Shown here: one piece after another, positions 16,246-23,974 of the stretch | Layout: each line of letters begins with the position of its first letter | Numbering within the stretch: the first letter of the stretch is position 1 | Source: Hymenobacter sp. BRD67 | Lineage (GTDB): Bacteria > Bacteroidota > Bacteroidia > Cytophagales > Hymenobacteraceae | Direction: 5' to 3' | Assembly: GCF_013256425.1 (NCBI RefSeq) | Contig: NZ_CP053904.1 | Location: forward strand, 2,418,001-2,482,000 | Length of the DNA stretch: 64,000 bases | Made by a program: the position numbers and the translations under genes | Notes under the pieces: generated by a model | Databases searched by the model: none | What the model was told of the DNA's origin: nothing | Seen by the model: only the letters and a program-made list of their open reading frames with translations

Positions 16246-18933
16246 CTAAAAAGGCGGCTCCTCGCCAAAGCTATTGCTTTTGGGGAACGGCACCGGCGAG
16301 GGCGGCGCGTCGTTCATGCGCGAGCCCAGGCGAATGGTATTCGGCGCGAAGCCGCCACCCGGCGCGGGGCCACCGGCCGGCTCCGAGTCGAAATTACTGG
16401 TTGGGAAGGAGTTGGACGAAAAAGCCGGCGCGCCGCCGAAACCGCCCGCATCGCCACCGCCGTCGAAGCCGTCGAGGTCGGCAAACTTGGTGAAGCGGCC
16501 GATAAACTTGAGCTGCACCGTTTCGAGCGAGCCGTTGCGGTGCTTGGCAATGATAACCTCGCCCATACCCTGGGTAGGGTTGCCCATCTCGTCTTCGGTA
16601 ATCTTATAGTATTCAGGCCGGTACAGGAAGATAACCATGTCGGCATCCTGCTCGATAGAGCCCGATTCGCGCAGGTCGCTGAGCTGGGGCTTCTTGTCGC
16701 CGCCGCGCGTTTCAACCGAGCGCGAGAGCTGCGACAGGGCAATAACAGGAATATTCAGCTCTTTTGCTATTCCCTTGAGCGCCCGCGAGATACTGGCAAT
16801 CTCCTGCTCGCGGTTGCCGCCCGGCCGGCCGGCTTCGCCGCCGCTCATCAGCTGGAGGTAGTCAATGATAATGAGCTGAATATCGTGCTGCGACTTGAGG
16901 CGGCGGCACTTGGCGCGCAGCTCGCGGATGCTGAGCGCGGGCGTATCGTCGATAAAAATCGGGGCCGACGAGAGCGACGAAATCTTGTGGTTGAGCTGTG
17001 CCCACTCATAGTCGGCCAGGTTGCCTTTCTTAATTTTTTCCGAATCCAGCTCCGCCTCGGCCGAAATCAGACGATTGACCAGCTGCAGCGACGACATTTC
17101 AAGCGAGAAAATGGCGACCGGCTTCTTGAAATCGACCGCCGCGTTGCGCATGGCCGATACCACAAACGCTGTATTGTGCGTCACGGTGCAGTCGGCCAGC
17201 AAAAACAGGTGATTACCGTCAATCTCGAAGCCGTAGTAATCGTCCTCTTTATCAAACTCGACCGAGATTCCGGTCATGCGCCAATCGACGCCGGAAGCCC
17301 AGGGATTCGCTTTTTTGCGCGCCACGCGCACCGGAATCTTATCTACATCGCCGTAGAAGCGCACACGCCATACCTCGCTCTCGTAGCCGATTTTGCTGAT
17401 GACGGCACGCTTTTTCGTCAGCGACGCGCGGAAGCCCAGCGAATCGCACAGGAATTTAATCTGGCAAGCTAATTCCTTGTTTTTCTGGGTAATCTCGTAG
17501 CCATTGCTCACCACGTTGAGGTGGCCGTCGGAGTCGATAAGGCCCGCCAGCAGGCGCAGACGGTATTCGGTCGAGTTGACCAGGTAAGCCTGCGGAATGT
17601 GCTTGTTATTGAGCACGCCCAGCTGGCACAGCTCGTTCTGCACCGAGTACTCAGCCAGGCTCCCACCCTGCCGGCCGCGCGTAATGCCGTAGCTGTTGCA
17701 GCGGTCGGCCACTACGCCGGTGGTTACCTGCATGCCCAGCTCATCGGCGTACTGGTGGAGGTAGTCAATGATTTCGGCATCCTGGCCGGTGATGCGGCAA
17801 TTGCCGGCAGCCCCGTCACCCAGCCACACACCCAGAAAATAAGGGTCGAGCGGCACCGTCTGTTCGGCAAACTCCACGGCCACTTTGTAGCCTTTGTAGC
17901 TCGACTGAAACTTGGGGCCTTTTTTCAACCATTCACGAACCTCTATATTCAGCACGTCGCCGTGGCGGTGCGGCCCTTCGTTACGGCTGCGCTTGAGCGA
18001 GAGAATGTGGCTCTCATTTACGCGGTAGTCGTCGCCTTTATTCTGGCGCACCCAGTACATATTTTCGCGGCCACGGGCCAGGCTCAGCACCCGGCGCGGC
18101 GTCGAGTCGTCGCCCATCAGCAGGTCGCCTTCGCGCACGTCTTCCACGCGGCGTAGCGTACCATCATACATCACCACCTTGGTACCCAGCGCCAAGCATT
18201 TGCCCATGCCGGGGCGCGCCGCAATAATTACCAGGTCAGACGGTTGCCAGCCGCTCGTAACGCGGTCGAGCGCCGAGAAGCCAGTGGGTACACCCGTTAA
18301 GCCGTCTTTCTGGTGCTTCTTTTCTTCGAGCTCTTTAATGGCCTTCACCATCAAATCCTGCATCGAGTCAACGCCCTTGCGCATATTGTCTTCCGACACC
18401 TGGAAGATGTTCTTCTCCGTCGCGTCGAGCAGCTCAAATACGTCGGTGGTTTCCTCGTAGGCGTCGCGCAGAATGTCGGTGGCGGTGCGAATCAGCTCGC
18501 GCTTGATGGCCGCTTCCAGAATCACGCGGGCGTGGGCCTCAATGTTAGCGGCCGAGTTGATGTGCATGGTGAGGCCGGCCACGTAGCCGACCCCGCCGGC
18601 GGCTTCCAGCTCGCCCATCTCGCGCAGCTCCTGCACCACGGTGAGCTGGTCGATGGGCTCCGACTTATCAAATAAGTTGCTGATAGCCTTATAAATGCGT
18701 TGATGGCCGTCTTTGTAAAAGCTGTGCGCTTTCAGGATATCGACTACCGTAGTAAGGGCATCTTTCTCCAGCATGAGGGCTCCGAGCACGGCCGCCTCCA
18801 TTTCGAGGCGCTGGGGCGGCAGCTTGCCGGTGGGCGACATGGGCACGGGCTGCCGGCCTCCGCGTACGCCCTGAAAGGCGGCCGCGGCGCGGGCGGCAGA
18901 TTGCTTGAGGCGGTCGTCCATACGGTCGTTCAT
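16246..18933 (-). CDS. dnaB: replicative DNA helicase DnaB with intein
   Basis: The 895-residue precursor is a 553-residue DnaB interrupted by a 342-residue intein. The extein has the N-terminal primase-binding domain (LPPQRLEMEAAVLGALMLE near residue 38). The RecA-like ATPase follows, with Walker A split as ARPGMGK/TAFV by the intein after Lys245, the Walker B strand IQLIIIDYLQLM, and the DnaB motif LSQLSRSVE. The C-terminal tail of about 75 residues is rich in G, P and F (GGFGGAPAF ... EEPPF), common in Bacteroidetes DnaB but without known fold. DnaB unwinds the replication fork as a hexamer; without protein splicing its ATP site would be broken. The frame is intact throughout. It is divergent from mpl. 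Confidence 0.96.
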   Translation of the reverse strand: MNDRMDDRLKQSAARAAAAFQGVRGGRQPVPMSPTGKLPPQRLEMEAAVLGALMLEKDALTTVVDILKAHSFYKDGHQRIYKAISNLFDKSEPIDQLTVVQELREMGELEAAGGVGYVAGLTMHINSAANIEAHARVILEAAIKRELIRTATDILRDAYEETTDVFELLDATEKNIFQVSEDNMRKGVDSMQDLMVKAIKELEEKKHQKDGLTGVPTGFSALDRVTSGWQPSDLVIIAARPGMGKCLALGTKVVMYDGTLRRVEDVREGDLLMGDDSTPRRVLSLARGRENMYWVRQNKGDDYRVNESHILSLKRSRNEGPHRHGDVLNIEVREWLKKGPKFQSSYKGYKVAVEFAEQTVPLDPYFLGVWLGDGAAGNCRITGQDAEIIDYLHQYADELGMQVTTGVVADRCNSYGITRGRQGGSLAEYSVQNELCQLGVLNNKHIPQAYLVNSTEYRLRLLAGLIDSDGHLNVVSNGYEITQKNKELACQIKFLCDSLGFRASLTKKRAVISKIGYESEVWRVRFYGDVDKIPVRVARKKANPWASGVDWRMTGISVEFDKEDDYYGFEIDGNHLFLLADCTVTHNTAFVVSAMRNAAVDFKKPVAIFSLEMSSLQLVNRLISAEAELDSEKIKKGNLADYEWAQLNHKISSLSSAPIFIDDTPALSIRELRAKCRRLKSQHDIQLIIIDYLQLMSGGEAGRPGGNREQEIASISRALKGIAKELNIPVIALSQLSRSVETRGGDKKPQLSDLRESGSIEQDADMVIFLYRPEYYKITEDEMGNPTQGMGEVIIAKHRNGSLETVQLKFIGRFTKFADLDGFDGGGDAGGFGGAPAFSSNSFPTSNFDSEPAGGPAPGGGFAPNTIRLGSRMNDAPPSPVPFPKSNSFGEEPPF
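17173..18198 (-). other. DnaB intein with LAGLIDADG homing endonuclease
   Basis: The intein spans precursor residues 246-587. It begins with Cys1 (CLALGTKVVMYDG, block A), has VNESHILSL as block B, and ends with LLADCTVTHN, giving the penultimate His and final Asn. The next extein residue is Thr, which acts as the +1 nucleophile. Two LAGLIDADG helices are present: LGVWLGDG at intein residues 122-129 and LLAGLIDSDG at 216-225, each ending in the catalytic Asp. Both splicing and endonuclease parts therefore look complete. It sits exactly in the P-loop between Lys and Thr, a known favoured site in DnaB. Confidence 0.95.
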
Positions 18934-19231
18934 GTAGGGCAGGCTGGGGCAAAAGGCAGATAACAGCGCGAGGGTCAGCTTTAGGAAAGCTGACCGGGTA
19001 ATTGGGTACCCGAACTAACAAAGCTAACCTAAAAGTACCCGAAAAAAACGCATGGGATACGCAATTGTTTTTAAGCACCGCCCCGCCCCGACCGCAGGCG
19101 CGGCCGTACTTTCGCTCCCCCCAACGGGCTGGCAGCGCGCCGCTTACCCGCGGCTTTAGCAGCGTTTAAGCTGCTTTACAGGGAGTCTGGCCTCTATTAT
19201 TTTTTGCAGTAAGTAATTAAGAACAAGTCAC
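18934..19231. promoter_or_regulatory. divergent dnaB/mpl intergenic region with dnaB promoter
   Basis: On the minus strand TAGCTTTG at 19019-19026 fits the -7 consensus and would start dnaB mRNA near 19013, giving a leader of about 80 bases. The leader holds a perfect 9-bp hairpin (gtcagcttt agg aaagctgac, 18974-18994). I see no clear promoter for mpl on the plus strand. Confidence 0.45.
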
Positions 19232-20596
19232 TTGGAAAATATTCACCTCATTGCCGTCGGCGGCAGTATTATGCACAACCTGGCGCTGGCTTTGCACCAG
19301 CGCGGCGCGCACATCACGGGTTCCGACGACGAGATTTTTGAGCCGGCCCGCACCCGGCTGGCCCAGGCCGGCCTGCTGCCCGCAGCCGACGGCTGGCACC
19401 CCGAAAAGATTCACGCGGGCCTGTCGGCCGTGATTGTGGGCATGCACGCCCGGCCCGACAACCCCGAGCTGGCCCGGGCCCAGGAGCTGGGCATCAAAAT
19501 ATACTCATTTCCTGAATATATCTACGAGGCCAGCAAGGATAAGCAGCGGGTGGTAATTGGCGGCTCGCACGGCAAAACGAGCATTACGGCCTTGATTCTG
19601 CACGTTTTGCGCTTTCACGGACGCAAATTCGACTATGCGGTGGGCGCGCAGCTGGCGGGCTTCGACTTGATGGTGCAGCTGACCGACGACGCGCCGGTTA
19701 TCATCATCGAGGGCGATGAATACTTATCGTCGCCCATCGACCGGCGGCCCAAGTTTCACCTCTATCAGCACCACATCGGCGTTATTTCGGGCATTAGCTG
19801 GGACCACATCAACGTGTTTCCGACCGAGGAAATCTACCGCGAGCAGTTCGAGGTTTTTGCCCGCCAGACGCCCAAGGCCGGCGTGCTCATCTACGACCGC
19901 GACGACGAGCAAACTCAACTGGTAGCCGTGCCTGCCAGCCCCGATGTAACCTACGTGGGCTATGGCCCGCACGAGCACGTTATCCGCGACGGCCGCACGT
20001 TTTTGCTGACCAAAAAGGACGAGGAGGTACCTATTCAGGTGTTTGGCGAGCACAACCTGCGCAACATCTCGGCGGCCAAGGAAGTCTGTAAGCAGCTGGG
20101 TATCAAAGGCAAGGATTTTTATAAGGCCGTAGCCACCTTCAAGGGCGCGGCGCGGCGGCTCGAGCTGGTCAAGCAAAGTGCTACGTCGGTGGTATACAAG
20201 GACTTTGCCCACGCGCCCAGCAAGCTGCGCGCCACGGCGGCTGCCCTTAAGCAGCAGTTTCCGCAGCGGCGGCTGGTGGCCTGCCTGGAGCTGCATACCT
20301 TCAGCTCGCTCAATCCGGCCTTTTTGCCGCAGTACGCGCACTGCTTCGATGCGCCCGACGTGGCCGTGGTGTACTTTAACCCCCACGTGCTCGAGCACAA
20401 GCGCCTGCCGCCCCTGCCGCCCGAAGCCGTAGCGGCCGCCTTCGCCCGGCCCGATTTGCGCGTATTCACCAACAGCGCCGAGCTGGCAGCCTTCCTGCAG
20501 GCCCAGACCTGGGCCAATACCAACCTGCTGCTGATGACTTCCGGCACCTTCGACGGGCTGGACATTGCCGCCCTGGCGGCCGAAGTAGCCGGCTAG
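19232..20596 (+). CDS. mpl: UDP-N-acetylmuramate:L-alanyl-gamma-D-glutamyl-meso-diaminopimelate ligase
   Basis: This 454-residue cytoplasmic enzyme reattaches recycled murein tripeptide to UDP-N-acetylmuramate using ATP. It has the Mpl version of the Mur-ligase fold: IHLIAVGGSIMHNLALAL at the N-terminus (UDP-binding Rossmann domain) and the ATP P-loop in GGSHGKTSITALIL near residue 110. The central part carries EGDEYLSSPIDRRPKF and ISWDHINVFPT, and the C-terminal domain ends in LLLMTSGTFDGLDI. The missing MurC-type GIGGxGMS and the SIMHN motif separate it from MurC. It starts at a TTG codon (19232); no ATG or GTG fits the conserved N-terminus. A strong hairpin follows the stop. Confidence 0.93.
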   Translation: MENIHLIAVGGSIMHNLALALHQRGAHITGSDDEIFEPARTRLAQAGLLPAADGWHPEKIHAGLSAVIVGMHARPDNPELARAQELGIKIYSFPEYIYEASKDKQRVVIGGSHGKTSITALILHVLRFHGRKFDYAVGAQLAGFDLMVQLTDDAPVIIIEGDEYLSSPIDRRPKFHLYQHHIGVISGISWDHINVFPTEEIYREQFEVFARQTPKAGVLIYDRDDEQTQLVAVPASPDVTYVGYGPHEHVIRDGRTFLLTKKDEEVPIQVFGEHNLRNISAAKEVCKQLGIKGKDFYKAVATFKGAARRLELVKQSATSVVYKDFAHAPSKLRATAAALKQQFPQRRLVACLELHTFSSLNPAFLPQYAHCFDAPDVAVVYFNPHVLEHKRLPPLPPEAVAAAFARPDLRVFTNSAELAAFLQAQTWANTNLLLMTSGTFDGLDIAALAAEVAG

Positions 20597-20644
20597 CCCG
20601 CCGGGGTATAATATATTATTTATTGAATATTATACCCCGGCGGG
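20597..20644. terminator. terminator after mpl
   Basis: A perfect 17-bp stem (cccgccggggtataata at 20597-20613 with its complement at 20628-20644) starts right after the mpl stop codon. Its AT-rich upper part makes it equally good on either strand. Confidence 0.75.
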
Positions 20645-20673
20645 TATTAGCTACTCGACTTGCCCTATCGTGC

Positions 20674-21345
20674 ATGGCTCCTACCTCTCCTACCACCTCG
20701 CAGCTCGTAACGGCGGTGCTGATACTGCTGCCCATTTTTGGCGCGGCCATCATTGCCGGCCAGCGGTATCGCCAGTTGCCGGGCAACCTGCGCTGCCTGG
20801 CCTGGCTGGCCTGGTTTGAGCTACCGCTCGACCTGGGCGGAGAAATCATGGGGCTGCTGCAACGCAATAACTTGTTTATCATGCCACTGTACACGGTGGG
20901 TGAATTCTGGCTACTGGCCCTGATGTACCGGCGCACGCTGCAGTCGGCGGCTTTCAACAAAGTAGTACCGTGGCTGGTCGGCGGCTTTGCTGCTTATGCC
21001 TTGCTCGATAGCTTACTGGCGGCCGACCTCACCCGATTCAGACCCGGCCAGCAGGTTATCCAGGGCCTGCTGATACTGGCAATGGTCGGGCTTTATTTTC
21101 GCAAGCTGCTCCACGAGCTGCAAACCCGGAGCCTGACACGGGAGCCAATGTTCTGGGTATCAATCGGCTTGTTCCTCTATTTTGTAGGGTACCTGCAAAT
21201 AGCGCTTTTCAGCAACTATATGATGCAGCACTATTCGATGGCGTTTAACCGCAACATCTGGACGATTCACACCGGGCTGATTATTCTGTTGCACTGCTGC
21301 TATTGCCGGGCGCTGGTAATCAGGCCCCGGCCCGCGCAGGCCTAG
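20674..21345 (+). CDS. multi-pass membrane protein of unknown function
   Basis: The 223-residue protein has about six or seven hydrophobic helices: LVTAVLILLPIFGAAIIAG, LRCLAWLAWFELPLDLG, LFIMPLYTVGEFWLLALMY, VPWLVGGFAAYALLDSLLA, VIQGLLILAMVGLYF, FWVSIGLFLYFVGYLQIALF and WTIHTGLIILLHCCYCRALV. The layout and the LYTVGEFWLLALMYR segment resemble sensor-like membrane domains often seen alone in Bacteroidetes, but I do not recognise a named family. The start at the ATG 20674 leaves 29 bp from the mpl terminator. No partner gene is on the same strand nearby. Confidence 0.75.
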   Translation: MAPTSPTTSQLVTAVLILLPIFGAAIIAGQRYRQLPGNLRCLAWLAWFELPLDLGGEIMGLLQRNNLFIMPLYTVGEFWLLALMYRRTLQSAAFNKVVPWLVGGFAAYALLDSLLAADLTRFRPGQQVIQGLLILAMVGLYFRKLLHELQTRSLTREPMFWVSIGLFLYFVGYLQIALFSNYMMQHYSMAFNRNIWTIHTGLIILLHCCYCRALVIRPRPAQA

Positions 21346-21402
21346 CGCTATCTTGCTGTCAGGCTGTTGCTGTAGCAAGAAAGCCGGCTAAACGGCGGGC
21401 TT

Positions 21403-21495
21403 TTAGGGGCGGGGTGGCTGGCCGCTGTCATTAGCCAGCAGGATAGCCAGGGCGGCCAGGCTCAGGCGCAGGGCCCATTTGGCGGCGCGGCTCAT
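21403..21495 (-). CDS. possible 30-residue membrane peptide overlapping the lipoprotein stop
   Basis: ATG overlaps the TGA of the upstream lipoprotein gene (aaATGA), the arrangement of translational coupling. The peptide MSRAAKWALRLSLAALAILLANDSG then ends PPRP. It has two arginines, a lysine and one hydrophobic stretch, like a small membrane peptide. It may also be chance; only the overlap and the hydrophobic run support it. Confidence 0.25.
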   Translation of the reverse strand: MSRAAKWALRLSLAALAILLANDSGQPPRP

Positions 21496-22111
21496 TTAGC
21501 AGCGCCGGGCTTGATGGCCGGGTCGGGCCGGGTGGTCGCAAAAACCTCGTTTTCGGGCAGCACTTTGAGGGTGCAGCTGCTGCCCCCGGAATTGTCGTCG
21601 CAGGTGGTGCCGATAATGTGACCGTCCTCGAAATCGAAGTAGCAGCTTGGGCAGCCTATCCCGAGATAACGTAGCGGCTGGCGCTGGGCGTGAGGTAAAA
21701 GGTACTGTCGTCGGTGCCGTGCAGAGGCAGGGCCACCGCCCGGTAGCTACCGTTGTTGTGCCCCATACCAATAAGGTAGTAGACGGGCCGCGCGGCATCG
21801 CTGCCGGGCGCCTTACGCACCATAATGCGGTCGATAACCGTGCCATCGTGAAACTGCCGGATAAGGGCGGCCGCCATCACCGACTGCGCCAGCTTATACT
21901 TTACCCCGCCTTTACTATCGAGCCGCATAATCTGGTGGCTGCTGGCTGCGCCCGACAGCGAAGCCCCCGCTGCATCGCTCACGCGCTGCGCTTCACGGGC
22001 CGGGTTGCTGGCTTCGCGGGTGCGGGAGGTCTCGCACGAGCAAAGCAGCAGCAGACTACTGAGCACACCCAGTAAAAGCAGGCCAAATAAGCGGGGTAAC
22101 GTACGGGTCAT
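21492..22111 (-). CDS. lipoprotein of unknown function (one frameshift)
   Basis: Repaired, this is a 206-residue protein with a lipoprotein signal (LGVLSSLLLLCSCE; lipid-bearing Cys near residue 26). The middle has RLDSKGGVKYKLAQSVMAAALIRQFHDG and YYLIGMGHNNGSYRAVALPL. The frame breaks near 21660 (minus strand, tctcgggatag); one more G restores ISGIGCPSCYFDFEDGHIIGTTCDDNSGG and a Pro-rich end. The repaired tail adds a CPSC pair and a further CDD...C, so disulfides are likely. I do not recognise a family. It lies 20 bp beyond the M48 gene's terminator, so it may have its own promoter. Confidence 0.65.
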
Positions 22112-22130
22112 ATACGGGCAGGAGGTGGGT

Positions 22131-22193
22131 AAGTAAGCGGTCAGAGAAAGTTAACTCTTTATGAAAGAGTTAACTTTCTCTGACCGCTTACTT
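22131..22193. terminator. 30-bp perfect stem overlapping the M48 stop codon
   Basis: Bases 22131-22160 (aagtaagcggtcagag...) are the exact reverse complement of 22164-22193, with a 3-base loop. The right arm covers the first two bases of the M48 stop codon (22192-22194). It acts as a terminator between two minus-strand genes. Its length and perfection are greater than needed. Confidence 0.8.
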
Positions 22194-22986
22194 AGCGTGG
22201 CTTGTAATATTTCATGGCCTCGGGCAACAGGCTCTTCAGGTCGGCAATGCGGGTGGCATCGCTGGGGTGGTCGGAGAGAAACGCGGGCGTACTGTTTTGG
22301 CTTTGAGCGGCCATCCGCTCCCAGAACGGAATTGCGCCTTCCGGGTTGTAGCCGGCCATCGCCATAAAAATCAGGCCCAGGTGGTCGGCCTCGCTTTCCT
22401 GACGCCGGCTGAACTTGAGCAGCATACCCTGCGTGCCCACACCCACCGCCTGCTGAAACAGGCTGTTAGTTACGGTGGGGTTTTGCGAGAGCGCCGTAGA
22501 AAGCGCCGTGCCCCCGAGCTGGGCGACCAGCTGGTCGCTCATGCGCTCGGCCCCGTGCTTGGCTACCGCGTGTGATATTTCGTGGCCCAGCACCACGGCC
22601 AGGCCATTCTCGTCCCTGGTTAGGGGCAATATGCCGGAGTACACGGCTACTTTACCGCCGGGCATGCACCAGGCATTCACCGTTTTAGGGTCATCAATCA
22701 AGTTAAACTCCCACTGGTAGCCTTCGAGCTGGCTCGACTGGCCCTGCTGCTTAAAATACTGCTCCACGGCGGCGGCTACCCGCTGGCCCACGCGGCGCAC
22801 CATAGCAGTTTGCTCAGCATTGGTTGAGAGCTTGGCCGTGCCCAGAGTTTGCTTGTATTGCGTAATGGCCAGCGTATTCATCTCGCTGTCCGACACCAGG
22901 CTAAGCTGGCGCCGGCCCGTAATCGGCACGGTCGTGCAGCCGGCGGCAAGCAGCAGGCTGCTGGCTAGTATAATGTTCTTTAACAT
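22192..22986 (-). CDS. M48-family metallopeptidase lipoprotein
   Basis: The 264-residue protein has a lipoprotein signal (MLKNIILASSLLLAAGC, Cys17) and the family opening VPITGRRQLSLVSDSE. The zinc motif HEISH is in VLGHEISHAVAKHGAERM near residue 140, with the third ligand in SRRQESEADHLGL near 200. This is the LoiP/YcaL/BepA-like group, which degrades misfolded outer-membrane proteins in the periplasm. No TPR repeats follow, so it is the short form. I chose the ATG at 22986, because the longer open frame lacks a signal peptide. Confidence 0.92.
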   Translation of the reverse strand: MLKNIILASSLLLAAGCTTVPITGRRQLSLVSDSEMNTLAITQYKQTLGTAKLSTNAEQTAMVRRVGQRVAAAVEQYFKQQGQSSQLEGYQWEFNLIDDPKTVNAWCMPGGKVAVYSGILPLTRDENGLAVVLGHEISHAVAKHGAERMSDQLVAQLGGTALSTALSQNPTVTNSLFQQAVGVGTQGMLLKFSRRQESEADHLGLIFMAMAGYNPEGAIPFWERMAAQSQNSTPAFLSDHPSDATRIADLKSLLPEAMKYYKPR

Positions 22987-23219
22987 GAAAAAAGTGGAGG
23001 TGAGAGAAGAGTAAGGCGGCCTGCCAGATGGGGATTTTTTAAGCCAGCCAGCGTTGCCTATACGCAACCGGACGGGGAAAATGTTTACTTTGTAGCAGAA
23101 AGGATGCCGAAAAACGAATGCAAAGCCCAGGAATGTACTGTCCTGTGTTTTCTCCGTATCGCTTCTGGCTACCCGGTAGCTCTTTCTTTTCTGCTCTCCT
23201 CTTCCCTCCTTGCTTCCCC

Positions 23220-23834
23220 ATGAAAATTATCTGTATCGGCCGCAACTACGCCGACCATATTGCTGAGCTGCAAAACGAAACGCCCGCTGCGCCGGTCATC
23301 TTCCTCAAGCCCGAAACTGCGCTGGTGCAGCGGGGCCAGCCATTTTTTGTGCCGGCTTTCTCGCACGACGTCCACCACGAGCTGGAGCTGGTACTACGCA
23401 TCAGCAAAAACGGCCGGCATATCGAGGAGAAGTTTGCCCACACGTATTTCGATGCCATTGGCCTGGGAATTGACTTCACCGCCCGCGACCTGCAAAGCGA
23501 ATTGAAGAAAAAAGGCCTGCCTTGGGAGCTGGCCAAGGCTTTCGACGGCTCGGCCCCCATCTCGCCGGTATTTAAGCCGGTGGCTGACTTCCCCGACTTT
23601 GCCAATATCAACTTTCGGCTCGAAGTAAACGGCGAAGTGCGCCAGCAGGGCAACTCGGGGCTCATGCTGCACCCGTTTGCCAAAATCCTCAGCTTTGTAT
23701 CGCAATATATTACCCTCAAGCAGGGCGACCTCATTTTTACGGGCACGCCCGCCGGGGTAGGCCCGGTGAAAGCGGGCGACGAGCTGATAGGCTACCTGGA
23801 AGACGAAAAAATACTGGACGTACCCGTGCGCTAA
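23220..23834 (+). CDS. fumarylacetoacetate hydrolase family protein
   Basis: The 204-residue protein (MKIICIGRNYADHIAEL) is the compact FAH fold. It has the metal-binding acids in HHELELVLRI near residue 60 and GLGIDFTARDLQSELKKKGLPWELAKAFDGSAP, and the closing GDLIFTGTPAGVGPV. This set marks the acylpyruvase/oxaloacetate decarboxylase branch (FAHD1-like), acting on 2-oxo-diacids with Mg2+. The exact substrate is not readable. The ATG at 23220 matches the conserved N-terminus. The divergent M48 gene is 233 bp away. Confidence 0.9.
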   Translation: MKIICIGRNYADHIAELQNETPAAPVIFLKPETALVQRGQPFFVPAFSHDVHHELELVLRISKNGRHIEEKFAHTYFDAIGLGIDFTARDLQSELKKKGLPWELAKAFDGSAPISPVFKPVADFPDFANINFRLEVNGEVRQQGNSGLMLHPFAKILSFVSQYITLKQGDLIFTGTPAGVGPVKAGDELIGYLEDEKILDVPVR

Positions 23835-23974
23835 GCGCTGGCTGCTTATTGTCGCGACGCATTCCTGCGTACCGCCGCTGTATAAACCGCCCGTTTAGCC
23901 TCGTGCAACGAGGAGACGTACAGCTGCGTCGCGGCACCCGTTGCCAGTATTTTTGGTTATCAAGACAAATTATT

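Noticed and set aside
16540-17472. 310-codon plus-strand frame over dnaB
   Set aside because: It is antisense to the DnaB extein and intein and has no ribosome site or domain.
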